Below are positions 27,875-36,704 of a stretch of 64,000 nt of DNA, piece by piece. Each line of letters starts with the position of its first letter. Position 1 is the stretch's first letter. The position numbers and the translations under genes are program-made. The notes beneath the pieces were generated by a model. That model was not told the origin of the DNA. It made no database searches and saw only the letters and a program-made list of their open reading frames with translations. This DNA comes from Clostridium pasteurianum (GTDB lineage Bacteria > Bacillota > Clostridia > Clostridiales > Clostridiaceae): positions 3,600,181-3,664,180 of the forward strand of contig NZ_MCGV01000001.1 of the NCBI RefSeq assembly GCF_001705235.1. Reading direction: 5' to 3'.

Positions 27875-28351
27875 ATGATTAAGAATATAGATATTGATGA
27901 AAAAGTTATAAAAGATTTACAATATATTATTCTTAAGAGTATAAATAATAAAAATGCAGGAAGGTATAGAAATGTTAATGTACTCATAAGCGGCAGCAAG
28001 CATAGACCACCAGAACATTTTTTAGTTCCACAGGAGATGGAAGAATTAATTAAATGGTATGATGAAAATAAAAATAAATTGCATCCTGTAAAACTTGCAG
28101 CTGAGTTTTATCACAAATTTACTTTTATACATCCATTTATAGATGGAAATGGTAGGTGTGGAATATTGCTTATGAATTTAATTTTTATGAGAAATGGCTA
28201 TCCAATGACTGTAATAAGGATGAAAGATAGGAATGAGTATATGAGCGCACTTGAAAAGGCTAGTGAGGAAAATAATCTTGATGATTTCATAAAGATTGTT
28301 GAGAAAGCAGTAAATAGAAGTTTAGATACATATTTGTATATATTGCAGTAA
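27875..28351 (+). CDS. Small Fic-domain protein
   Basis: 158 residues, essentially a bare Fic domain. The catalytic loop is HPFIDGNGRCGIL at residues 86-98. The active His86, the Asp/Glu position (D90) and the GNGR anion-binding residues are kept. The second Arg of the usual GNGRxxR is Ile97. Fic proteins move AMP or another phosphate-containing group onto protein hydroxyls. I see no inhibitory (S/T)xxxE(G/N) helix in the N-terminal 40 residues, so any control must come from a partner or elsewhere in the chain. ATG 27875 follows AAGGGGAT; TTG 27854 is less likely. Confidence 0.75.
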   Translation: MIKNIDIDEKVIKDLQYIILKSINNKNAGRYRNVNVLISGSKHRPPEHFLVPQEMEELIKWYDENKNKLHPVKLAAEFYHKFTFIHPFIDGNGRCGILLMNLIFMRNGYPMTVIRMKDRNEYMSALEKASEENNLDDFIKIVEKAVNRSLDTYLYILQ

Positions 28352-28381
28352 CAAAATTAGGTCTGTCCTAAAGTTTATATA

Positions 28382-28425
28382 AACCTCCAAGCTGATGTAA
28401 GATAAAACATTCAGTTTTGGAGGTT
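28382..28425. terminator. Terminator-like hairpin between convergent genes
   Basis: AACCTCCAA pairs with TTGGAGGTT, and CTGA/TCAG can extend the stem inside. It separates the Fic gene from the minus-strand gene that ends at 28464. Confidence 0.55.
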
Positions 28426-28463
28426 CTATTAATGCAAAAAGGAAGCATTTATTGATATCTAAA

Positions 28464-29099
28464 TTAAGGTGTTATTGTACTACCATCTTTGGCTATTTCA
28501 ATATTACAAACTGTTCCTGATCCACCATTTGATGCGGCAGCTACGGAGTACAAATGAACCCAGGCGTAAGTTTTACCATCTTTATTTTCCCATTTGCCGA
28601 AATATCCAGCTATACCATCATCAGGTGATTCATTTAATTGCTTAAAATAATATTGTCTAGCTAATTGTACAGCTTGATCTGGAGTGAAACTGCTATTGAT
28701 ATTATTTTGCTGATTCGTTTCTTTTTGGGCTTCAGTAGATTGAGCCGATTTATTTTTTTCTAATTGAATATTTGAAGAATAAGTTTTTTTTAGTCTTTTG
28801 GCATCTTCATTAGTATCATCTACTTTTAATATGGCATCTAAATGCTTAATAGCTTCATCATAAATATTTTTAATTGATTTTAATTTAGGAGCTAGTTTTA
28901 TATCTTTTTGTACTAATGAATCATTTTTGTAACTTAATGCTTGATTAAATAAAGCTTTTGCCTGATCATACTTTTCACTATACATATCCTCATTTGCAGC
29001 ATTTACTAAACTCTTATATGTTTGTACTTTATTATATTTATAAATATCTAATCCTACACACATTATAATTATTACCATATTACTGCAAAAGACAAACAA
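28464..29099 (-). CDS. Membrane-anchored TPR-like protein, N-terminus uncertain
   Basis: About 211 residues. A short hydrophobic start is followed by a helical region with TPR-like spacing (YDQAKALFNQALSYK, then YDEAIKHLDAILKVDDTNEDA), a Gln/Asn-rich linker, and a C-terminal domain of about 75 residues that begins at TPDQAVQLARQYY. No ribosome binding site is visible before either TTG 29099 or ATG 29078. The open frame runs upstream past both, so the true start may be lost or the gene truncated. The overall design resembles surface proteins of the Gram-positive cell envelope. Function unknown. Confidence 0.5.
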   Translation of the reverse strand: MFVFCSNMVIIIMCVGLDIYKYNKVQTYKSLVNAANEDMYSEKYDQAKALFNQALSYKNDSLVQKDIKLAPKLKSIKNIYDEAIKHLDAILKVDDTNEDAKRLKKTYSSNIQLEKNKSAQSTEAQKETNQQNNINSSFTPDQAVQLARQYYFKQLNESPDDGIAGYFGKWENKDGKTYAWVHLYSVAAASNGGSGTVCNIEIAKDGSTITP

Positions 29100-29131
29100 A
29101 TTTAATCTTAAGATGAGCGAGAATAAATAAA

Positions 29132-29410
29132 ATGGGATATTATATACTTAATTGGTATTGTATGGAGGCAAAAATATATAATGGAACGTGTTTTCTCAGA
29201 AATAATGTCAATTTGGTTTGTATTTACAATCTAGACTTCCAATTTTTAGAGGCAATGTTTGGTGTTGTTGCAATTACATTTATCGTATTAGCAATATTTT
29301 TTGCAGTTGAAAAGTCACTTTTTAAATCAAAATTAGCTGTTATAATATGTATATTTATAGGTATTGCATATACTGTTTTATCAGAAATTTGTCATGTAGC
29401 AAATGTGTGA
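29132..29410 (+). pseudogene. Fragment of a membrane protein
   Basis: A 92-codon frame with an unremarkable first half and two convincing hydrophobic helices from about residue 40 (FGVVAITFIVLAIFFAVE and AVIICIFIGIAYTVLSEI). It ends abruptly after CHVANV. The ribosome binding site is weak. I suspect the C-terminal part of a larger membrane protein that has decayed, since the next kilobase is also full of remnants. It could be an intact small protein. Confidence 0.35.
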
Positions 29411-29468
29411 TTTTATGAATGATGAACTAATATGAGAAATTAGTTAAGTTGATTTCCATGATAATTTG

Positions 29469-29597
29469 CTAATGTATCCTTGTTTGAGCAGTAGCCATGT
29501 TGTATATATGACCATCTATAATTTTAATACGTTTATCTTCTGGATAAGTTAAGCAATCAGCATAGGTATATATTTTGTTTTCAGCAGCATTATTCAT
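29469..29597 (-). pseudogene. Uma2-family (DUF820) endonuclease remnant
   Basis: 42 codons encode the family's N-terminal signature: KIYTYADCLTYPEDKRIKII, then DGHIYNMATAQTRIH. Intact Uma2 proteins have YTYxDYLxWPEDERWELIDG and YxMSPAPSxxHQ here. A TAG replaces the codon after His. The frame runs on with QIIMEIN, like the HQxIxxEL of the family, then breaks. Only about a quarter of the gene is left. Confidence 0.7.
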
Positions 29598-30388
29598 AAG
29601 TTATGATCTTCTTTATATAATTAGATTTTGGTTCACGGTGATTATTTTCGTAATTATAATAACATAAAGATTGTGAAACGCAAATTAGAAGTTAAAACAG
29701 AAATTATTATAGTAAAGTATGAAAATTGGTAGGTACAACATTGGCTTGCAGAAAAAATACGCCGCCAAAAGGTGAATGGTCCTCACAGATGAAGTGAGGG
29801 GCGATTGAGCTCAATTATCTAATTGATAATATACTTTCATGGTTAAAGCATCCTTATTTGGTTTAAATATCCAATACACCTAAAGTTATTTGAAGACAAT
29901 ACGATAACCATTTTAATGTTAAATTACAATATTATATCTAGAAATCCAGCAATAATTTTATCAATCCATTCTATAGATTTCATAGACAGCACTTTTCTTT
30001 AGTTTATTTCTTGTAATTATATCCTAAAGGTTTTAATTAATTTAAAGGTTCATTTGCAAAATCCATTAATTTCTTATCAGATATTTTCTTACATCTGTTC
30101 TAATTTTCGTTTTTTATTTTTTGCAGCTTTTATTCTTGCGACAAGTTCCTTTTTATCTAAAGTCATCTGAGAAATGGCTTAAATATAACACGAAAAATTA
30201 TTAATTTGAAAGGTAGGGGGATTAAAGAGTGTATTTTTTAATGATTTCAACGGCAGTATTTACAATATATTCAACTTACTGGTGAGACATAAGCATATCC
30301 TATATCATCTACTAGGGCAGCAGAGTCAATTTTTTTAATCATTGAAATTGTATAAGGCAAATAAGAAATATTTAAAAGAGGTGTGAAT
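29598..30388. other. Degenerate intergenic region with gene scraps
   Basis: About 790 bases without an intact gene. Short minus-strand frames suggest decay: a 25-codon Lys-rich piece near 30085-30170 and a piece near 30270-30370 reading MIKKIDSAALVDDIGYAYVSP. A slightly GC-richer patch at 29755-29815 has no clear identity. I cannot name the parents of these scraps. Confidence 0.35.
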
Positions 30389-31093
30389 ATGGTAGAACTC
30401 CAAAGATCATATTACGCTATCATACCAGCCAATATAAGATATGATAGAAGAATAACTCCTAATGCTAAATTATTGTATGGAGAGATAACTGCATTAACTA
30501 ACGAAAAAGGTTATTGTTGGGCATCAAATGCTTATTTTGCAGAATTATATAACGTTAGTAAGACAAGCATATCAAAATGGATCAAGCAACTCATAGATTG
30601 TGAATATTTAAAATCAGTAGTAATTTACAAAGAAGGTACTAAAGAAATATTAAATAGGTATTTAACAATTCTTATAGGGGGTATTGAAGAAAAGTTACAT
30701 ACCCCTATTGAAGAAAAGTTAAAAGATAATACTACATTAATTAATAATACAATTAATAATACAAATAAAAAGAAGAAGTCATTAGATGATCTTATTAATG
30801 GATATACAGATAATAAAGAATTAATAGAAACATTGGAGGATTTCTTAAAAATGCGTAAATCAATTAAAAAACCACTTACTAACAGAGGTATGGAATTACT
30901 ACTAAGGAAGCTTGATAGTTTAAGTGAAAATGATAATGAAAAAGTTGAAATATTGAATCAAAGCATTTTTAATAGTTGGCAAGGAATATTTCCTTTAAAA
31001 AGGGGGAGTGAATATGGCACTAGAAGAAACATTAAAAAGGGTAATGAAAACAGCAAGAAAGTGGAATATGACTTCTCAAAATATGGGGGCTAA
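30389..31093 (+). CDS. Helix-turn-helix replication-initiation-like protein
   Basis: About 234 residues. The N-terminal part (about 1-90) is a winged-helix domain of the kind found in Rep/DnaD-like proteins of plasmids and phages. It opens with YYAIIPANIRYDRRITPNAK, and the helix-turn-helix is FAELYNVSKTSISKWIKQL. A Lys/Asn-rich linker follows, then a helical C-terminal region. It should bind an origin and recruit the loader encoded next, whose gene starts inside its last 80 bases in another frame. ATG 30389 is preferred because AAGAGG lies eight bases before it; GTG 30383 is too close to that site. Confidence 0.75.
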   Translation: MVELQRSYYAIIPANIRYDRRITPNAKLLYGEITALTNEKGYCWASNAYFAELYNVSKTSISKWIKQLIDCEYLKSVVIYKEGTKEILNRYLTILIGGIEEKLHTPIEEKLKDNTTLINNTINNTNKKKKSLDDLINGYTDNKELIETLEDFLKMRKSIKKPLTNRGMELLLRKLDSLSENDNEKVEILNQSIFNSWQGIFPLKRGSEYGTRRNIKKGNENSKKVEYDFSKYGG

Positions 31094-31823
31094 CTATAAA
31101 TGTTATATATGCAAAGATACTGGATGGGTGCAAGGGAAAAACGGATATAGAAGATGTGTCTGCCAAAAGAAAAATTATTTGCAAAAATTGTGGAAAAGTT
31201 TTGGCGTAGATCCTAAAGAAGTAAAAAAGCTTAATGAATATAAGACTTATGATGATGTAACAATGAGTGCGCGTAATAAATCCGTAGATTATATCAAGAA
31301 GTTTCAAAGTATAAAAACGTTAAGGAATAATAGTTTTGGACTATTTGGACAACCAGGAGCAGGGAAAAGCCATATAGTTATTGCAATAGGTGCTGCATTA
31401 CTAGATAAGGGTATACAGGTAGTGTATATGCCATATTTAGAAGCTATGAGACAGCTCAAGGCAAACGCAAATGATTATAAATATTACTTAAAATTTTCTA
31501 ACAGATACCAAAAAGCAAAGGTTCTAATAGTAGATGATCTTTTTAAAGATAAAATTAAAAATGGTCAACTCATAAAAGATAATTATGGACACATTAAAGG
31601 ACTTAATGAAGCAGATATGAAGAATATGTACCCAATACTTAATTATCGCTATATAAATAAGTTACCGACATTAATAAGCAGCGAATGTACACCGATAGAC
31701 TTACAAAATTTAGACGAATCACTTTCTGGGAGGATTCTAGAGAGCTGTGGGGATAATATAGTGGTTTTTAAATCAAGAAAATATAACTACAGAATGAGAA
31801 AATTTGTAAAGGGGGGTGAATGA
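31014..31823 (+). CDS. DnaC/IstB-like helicase loader ATPase
   Basis: 269 residues. A short N-terminal helix is followed by a zinc-finger-like cluster (YKCYICKDTGW, then RRCVCQKK), common in phage and mobile-element DnaC proteins. The AAA+ ATPase has Walker A GQPGAGKS (about 105-112) and Walker B KVLIVDDLF. A late Arg follows SLSGRIL, as in loader proteins. It would load the replicative helicase at an origin chosen by the upstream Rep-like protein. AGGGGGAG precedes ATG 31014. The overlap with the upstream gene indicates translational coupling. No other phage or element gene remains around it. Confidence 0.82.
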   Translation: MALEETLKRVMKTARKWNMTSQNMGANYKCYICKDTGWVQGKNGYRRCVCQKKNYLQKLWKSFGVDPKEVKKLNEYKTYDDVTMSARNKSVDYIKKFQSIKTLRNNSFGLFGQPGAGKSHIVIAIGAALLDKGIQVVYMPYLEAMRQLKANANDYKYYLKFSNRYQKAKVLIVDDLFKDKIKNGQLIKDNYGHIKGLNEADMKNMYPILNYRYINKLPTLISSECTPIDLQNLDESLSGRILESCGDNIVVFKSRKYNYRMRKFVKGGE

Positions 31824-31886
31824 AAAATCGGTAAAATATATTGCAGCTTAGATATTATGCTGACCATTTGTTTACCAAAAAACAAA

Positions 31887-31924
31887 TTAGAGGATAACCT
31901 AAACTTAATCAGATTATCCTCTAA
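31887..31924 (-). terminator. Terminator of tRNA-Leu
   Basis: TTAGAGGATAA pairs with TTATCCTCTAA in an 11-bp perfect stem. On the minus strand it is followed by a T-rich run (TTTGTTTTTT) 16 bases after the tRNA 3' end. Confidence 0.75.
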
Positions 31925-31939
31925 ACCTTGATTCCTCAA

Positions 31940-32027
31940 TGGTGCCGAAGGCGGGACTTGAACCCGCATGAGGTCACCCTCGACGGATTTTGAGTCCGTT
32001 GCGTCTGCCAATTTCACCACTTCGGCA
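31940..32027 (-). tRNA. tRNA-Leu (anticodon CAA)
   Basis: On the minus strand TGCCGAAG pairs with CTTCGGCA in the acceptor stem and CCA is encoded. The D-loop, a long class II variable arm (CGAGGGTGACCTCAT) and GGTTCAAGTCC in the T-arm are present. The anticodon loop CTCAAAA gives CAA, which reads UUG. Confidence 0.95.
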
Positions 32028-32108
32028 TGACCGACATGTAATATTGTATCACATGAATATATGTCAGTCAAGCTTTTTTACTTATATATGACAATTTTTT
32101 TGAATATC

Positions 32109-34262
32109 TTATAATCCGGACTCCTTAAATTTGTGTTCCATAACTATTGTTAGCTTGTGGAATGGCTTCTTCAAAAGAGTAAAGAAGAGGAAAAACACAA
32201 TGAAGCATCCTAAAGCTAGTAAGTTCTTATAAACATTTTCCCAAATAGGGCCTGCAATAGCCTCTCTGAATCCGTTTATGGCGTAAGTGAATGGCCACAG
32301 AGGTTCTAAAATTCCAAATATGCTTGGGTTTGTTTGTATTGGATATATTCCACCGGAACCGGCAATTTGAAAAACCATCATTACTACGGCTATAGCTTTA
32401 CCAACGTTGCCGAAAATAGATACCAAAGTAAATATTATAAAGGTAAAAGCAATTGCTGCAACATAGCCAAAAAGAAAGAGAGTTGGAATGCTTACAGGAT
32501 TAACGTTAAGTATGAACATGTCGCCTAGTATTATAATTGTGGTCTGTATAAATGCAAGTACCAGGAATAAAAGCATTTTTCCAAAGTGTTTTTGCCACAT
32601 GTTAAGATGTTCGTGCTTTTTTGAATTCTTAAATTCTGTAGTTAGTACGGCACAGCATAGTAATACTCCAACCCAGATGGCGAGTACAGAATAAAAAGGT
32701 GTTAAGCCGACCCCAAAGACGCCTCCATTATATAAATCAACTTCTTTTGTTGTTAATGGTGAAGATATAAAGTCTGCAAGTTTATCATTATTCATGGATA
32801 ATAATTTCATTATGTCGTTTAAATCATTATCACTTAGGGAATTCATTTTTGTAGTTAAGCCATTTAAGTCACCTGATAGCTTTGAAAGTTTGCCGCTTAA
32901 ATCTGAAGCCTGTGAAGCCGACAATTTACATGTTGATGATGCATAGCTTGCTAGAGCATTAAGTTCAGGAACTACAACCTTCGTACTATCAAGAAGACCC
33001 TGAACGTCAGTTAAGCTTGTATTTAAATCATTACAAATATTATTTATTAATGGCATTACATTTGAGTAAAAGTTATTTGATGCACTCAGCATATCTATTG
33101 AAAGTTCATTACTTAAAGCAGAAATAGAGTCAATGCTGTTATTTATTTGATCCTTTGATGCACCGCTCCCTATGTACGATTTCAATTGATTAAGTGAGTT
33201 AGCATTGTTCTGTACTATTGCGTCCATAGCCTGCATAGAGCTTATAAGTGAAGTTATATAATTGTTGGGGTTAGTTTTATTTATGGACTGCAAGTAATTT
33301 ATATCTGATTTTAAAAGGCTGTCTAAAGAATTATTTATAGTTATTAATTCATTTACTGTGTTAACCATATTTGAGGTATCACTTGAATTATTCACGGATT
33401 TTAATTGTGATAACAAACCTTGAATTTGACTGTTATAAGCTTCAATAGAACTCATATCGTTGCTTAAATTATTAGATGTAGAGTTCATAGTGTTTTTTGT
33501 AGCTGAAACTAAGGATTTACTGCCTTCTGCGGCTTTCTCAAGGTTATTTATTTTGTCTGTTACCTTTGGAAGAGTACTTTGAAGGCTAGATAAATATTTG
33601 CTTATATCAGCAGAGGTTCCGTTAGCTTCACTAATGTATTTTTGAGTATCAGATAAATTTTTTGTGGTTTCATTTAAGGTCTCTTTTAATGCTACAAGAT
33701 TTGATTTACCTGTATTTGTATTAACATTGGACTTTATTGTTTTAAGAGCCTCTTTAGTTACCATGTTCACAAAATTAGTATTTACCTCTTTAGCTACTTT
33801 ATTTTTGGCTGCATCAGTTATTTTTGATGCAATTGCGTTTAGTTTTTCGTTGTTTCTATATATAATATAAGGCTTTTCTGGGTTAGAAGTGGTTAAGCTT
33901 AAAAGTCCATTTGAAAAATCACTTGGAATATCTAAAAGGGCATAATATTTTCCATCGTTTAGACCGTAATTGCCCTGCCATTCATCTATGAAGACCCATT
34001 TTATGGATTTGCTTTTCTTAAGCTGTGAGACTATTTGGTTACCAACATTAATTTTTTTACCATTTAAAATAGCACCTTGATCCTCATTGACAACTGCAAT
34101 TGGAATATTGCCTGTGTTAGCATAAGGATCCCAGCAAGCAGCTATGTTTATCCAGGCATAAAGTGATGGTAAAATACATAAACCAATTATCATTATAACA
34201 GCGCCAAGTCTTTTCCTTATGTTTCGTACATCTCTAAAAAATATTTCAAAAACTGTTTTCAT
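32109..34262 (-). CDS. YhgE/Pip-family membrane protein, copy B
   Basis: 717 residues. One N-terminal membrane helix ends in the family signature PSLYAWINIAACWDPY. A long extracellular region of about 500 residues is rich in Asn, Ser and coiled-coil-like helices. Five to six membrane helices with ABC-2-permease-like sequence close the protein (GSGGIYPIQTNPSIF, then LWPFTYAINGFREAIAGP). Relatives include the phage infection protein Pip of Lactococcus and Bacillus YhgE, and the type VII secretion component EsaA is of similar build. No ATPase is nearby. The gene begins 15 bases after its paralogue and is cotranscribed with it. Confidence 0.8.
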   Translation of the reverse strand: MKTVFEIFFRDVRNIRKRLGAVIMIIGLCILPSLYAWINIAACWDPYANTGNIPIAVVNEDQGAILNGKKINVGNQIVSQLKKSKSIKWVFIDEWQGNYGLNDGKYYALLDIPSDFSNGLLSLTTSNPEKPYIIYRNNEKLNAIASKITDAAKNKVAKEVNTNFVNMVTKEALKTIKSNVNTNTGKSNLVALKETLNETTKNLSDTQKYISEANGTSADISKYLSSLQSTLPKVTDKINNLEKAAEGSKSLVSATKNTMNSTSNNLSNDMSSIEAYNSQIQGLLSQLKSVNNSSDTSNMVNTVNELITINNSLDSLLKSDINYLQSINKTNPNNYITSLISSMQAMDAIVQNNANSLNQLKSYIGSGASKDQINNSIDSISALSNELSIDMLSASNNFYSNVMPLINNICNDLNTSLTDVQGLLDSTKVVVPELNALASYASSTCKLSASQASDLSGKLSKLSGDLNGLTTKMNSLSDNDLNDIMKLLSMNNDKLADFISSPLTTKEVDLYNGGVFGVGLTPFYSVLAIWVGVLLCCAVLTTEFKNSKKHEHLNMWQKHFGKMLLFLVLAFIQTTIIILGDMFILNVNPVSIPTLFLFGYVAAIAFTFIIFTLVSIFGNVGKAIAVVMMVFQIAGSGGIYPIQTNPSIFGILEPLWPFTYAINGFREAIAGPIWENVYKNLLALGCFIVFFLFFTLLKKPFHKLTIVMEHKFKESGL

Positions 34263-34277
34263 TATTCATCCTCCTAA

Positions 34278-36446
34278 TCATTCACCTACACCTGATTCTT
34301 TAAAGCTGGATTCAAATTTTGAAATTATTCTGTTAAGAGGAATCTTAAAGAAGAAACCAAATAATATAAATACGGTTGAAATTAACATTAGTGCAGTAAT
34401 ATCAAGTACTACGCTTGTAGCAAGTGGACCTGCAATTGCCTCCCTAAAGCCTCCGACGCTGTAGGTAAAAGGCAGTAACGGTTGAATTACTCTAAAGAAC
34501 AGAGGGTCAACCTGTATAGGATAAGTAGAACCACTACCTGCAATTTGCACTATCAAAAATACTATGCTGACGGCTTTGCCTATGTTGCCTAGTACGGAAA
34601 CTAGTGAAAATACTATTATGGAAAAAGTGAGACCAGATATCAAGGCAAAAGCGATCAAAAGAAACGGATTTGCAGTATGTACATGCAAAAGCACTAAGTC
34701 ACCAACGGATACTATAAATGATTGTATGAGACTTAAAGTAATAAAAGTTAGCATTTTGCCAAAGTGCTTTTCACGCATGGATATTCCATCTGAGCCTTCA
34801 AAATGTACTGGCTTGCTTCTAAGTAAGGAACCTAATAGAAGAACTCCTACCCAGATTGCTAGTACTGTGTATACGGGTGCCATACCTGAACCGTAATTTG
34901 GTATGGTGTATATTGATTCATTTTTAACATTAAAAGGTGTAGAAATGAAATCACCCATAAAGTCAGGATTATTTTGCAGAACACTTATTATTTGAATTAT
35001 GTCATTGTTATTGGTATCTTCAAGTTTGTTACCTAAAGTTGAAATTATATCTTTAAACTGAAGTAGTCTATTTTTTAAATCGAGAGATACCTTACCGGAT
35101 AAATTACTACCATCTACTGCTGTTTTCAAAAGTCCATTTATTTCAGTATTTAAATTCTGTGCTGTGCCTATAAGAGATGCGGCATCACCTGTAGCATTAA
35201 TTAGGCTTTGGGCTGTAGAGTTTAAAGCTGATTTTGCACTATTATTATAAGTTTTATTTGTATTTATAAGCTGTGTGTTCATGGCAGCAGTATCATTATT
35301 TAATGAAGAAACTAGGCTTTGATTCAAATTATTTGAGCTTAAAAGCTGACTTTGGAGTTTACTTAAGTTTGATTTTTCATCACTTATGTAGTTCTGAACA
35401 TTTTTTAGTGATGCAATCATACTAGTTACAGATTCATTAGGCGATGTACTATTGATTTTCTGCAGAAAATCTATAACAGCGTTGGTGGAATTATTTAAGT
35501 TCTCTAACTCAGTGTTTAACTTTGATATATTAGAATAAATTAATGAAGAATTAGAAGAACTAAAATTTGTATTTAAGGTATTAACCAGTGTTTGAATTTT
35601 ATAAACTGATGCACTGGCGTTATTTAAATTAAGATCCATATTATTAAAAGAATTATTTAAAGTAGTTTGAGTTTCAGACAGAATATTTTTAGTATCCTCA
35701 TTGCTCTTGTAAATGGAATCTAGTCCATTATTTACACCTGGCATAGTAGCTTGAAGCTGTGTTAAAAAAGTGCTTAAGTTACTTGAATTATTATTTATGC
35801 TAGTAAGTGAGGTGAGGATAAAATCCATATTATTGTTGATATTTATTATATTGTTTTTCAGTTTTAATATGTTACTTTTATTTTTTTGAGCGTTGTTACC
35901 AACTTCATTTAATGAAGAAAATATAGTTTTATTTACAGTTGAAATAAATTCCGTAGTAATTGTATTTGTAAGTGTATCCTTAGCTGTTCCAGTAATTTTG
36001 CTAGATACAGGATTTAACTTAGTGTTTACTTTATATACAATTTGCGGCTTTTTAGGATTACTGCTAGTTATACTTGTAAAGCTTGATGTGAAATTTGGTG
36101 GAATTTCTATAACGGCATTATAGCTGCCATCAATAACACCCATATCTGCATTTTTAGAGTTTACGAATACCCAACCAATTTTATGATTTTTCTTTAAATT
36201 ACTTACGATTGATTTTCCAATATTTAAATTGCTGCCCCTAAAGGAGGCCCCTTTGTCATTATTTACAACAGCTACTGGAATTGTGCCTGTATTTTCATAT
36301 GTATTCCAGCAAGCTTTTATATTTATCCATGCGTATAGAGATGGTATTATACAGAGTCCTACTATAATAACCGTGGTTGGAAAATTTTTAAGAATGCTTT
36401 TCATGTCTCTTTTGTAGACTTTAAGAACGTTAAAAATATGTTTCAT
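34278..36446 (-). CDS. YhgE/Pip-family membrane protein, copy A
   Basis: 722 residues with the same architecture as the next gene: N-terminal helix with PSLYAWINIKACWNTYEN, a long Asn/Ser-rich extracellular coiled region (about 130-500), and a C-terminal membrane block with GSGSTYPIQVDPLFF and FTYSVGGFREAIAGP. The two proteins are clearly paralogues but differ through most of the extracellular part, as in proteins that make surface contacts. They probably act as a pair. Function unproven; phage adsorption and export roles are known or proposed for relatives. Confidence 0.8.
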   Translation of the reverse strand: MKHIFNVLKVYKRDMKSILKNFPTTVIIVGLCIIPSLYAWINIKACWNTYENTGTIPVAVVNNDKGASFRGSNLNIGKSIVSNLKKNHKIGWVFVNSKNADMGVIDGSYNAVIEIPPNFTSSFTSITSSNPKKPQIVYKVNTKLNPVSSKITGTAKDTLTNTITTEFISTVNKTIFSSLNEVGNNAQKNKSNILKLKNNIININNNMDFILTSLTSINNNSSNLSTFLTQLQATMPGVNNGLDSIYKSNEDTKNILSETQTTLNNSFNNMDLNLNNASASVYKIQTLVNTLNTNFSSSNSSLIYSNISKLNTELENLNNSTNAVIDFLQKINSTSPNESVTSMIASLKNVQNYISDEKSNLSKLQSQLLSSNNLNQSLVSSLNNDTAAMNTQLINTNKTYNNSAKSALNSTAQSLINATGDAASLIGTAQNLNTEINGLLKTAVDGSNLSGKVSLDLKNRLLQFKDIISTLGNKLEDTNNNDIIQIISVLQNNPDFMGDFISTPFNVKNESIYTIPNYGSGMAPVYTVLAIWVGVLLLGSLLRSKPVHFEGSDGISMREKHFGKMLTFITLSLIQSFIVSVGDLVLLHVHTANPFLLIAFALISGLTFSIIVFSLVSVLGNIGKAVSIVFLIVQIAGSGSTYPIQVDPLFFRVIQPLLPFTYSVGGFREAIAGPLATSVVLDITALMLISTVFILFGFFFKIPLNRIISKFESSFKESGVGE

Positions 36447-36644
36447 AAATACACTCCTCTGACTGTTATTGTATGCAATATAATAATTAAAAACTAGAAA
36501 AATTACTCAAATAACGCTCTAGATTAAGCAAGTAATGCTACCATATATAATTATATATTAATCACATTCTAAATAATTTTATCATATATAATAAATAATT
36601 TATAGTTAGATGTAAAATATTCTAAAACGTATTAAGACTAATAA

Positions 36645-36673
36645 TTGATTATATGACAATTTAATGTTATTAT
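36645..36673 (+). promoter_or_regulatory. Promoter upstream of the XrtG locus
   Basis: TTGATT and TATTAT are separated by 17 bases, 32 bases before the first gene of the exosortase cluster, and are followed by AGGAGG at 36692. This is the only good sigma-A-like match seen here. Confidence 0.45.
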
Positions 36674-36704
36674 GTAATTAATATAAAAAAATAGGAGGCC
36701 TTAA

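Noticed and set aside
29755-29815. GC-richer patch that could be the end of an IS transposase
   Set aside because: Translations in the frames I tried gave short pieces with stops and no convincing transposase motif.
31940-31975. Attachment site duplication for an element integrated at tRNA-Leu
   Set aside because: I searched by eye for a second copy of the tRNA 3' end between 28400 and 31900 and found none.
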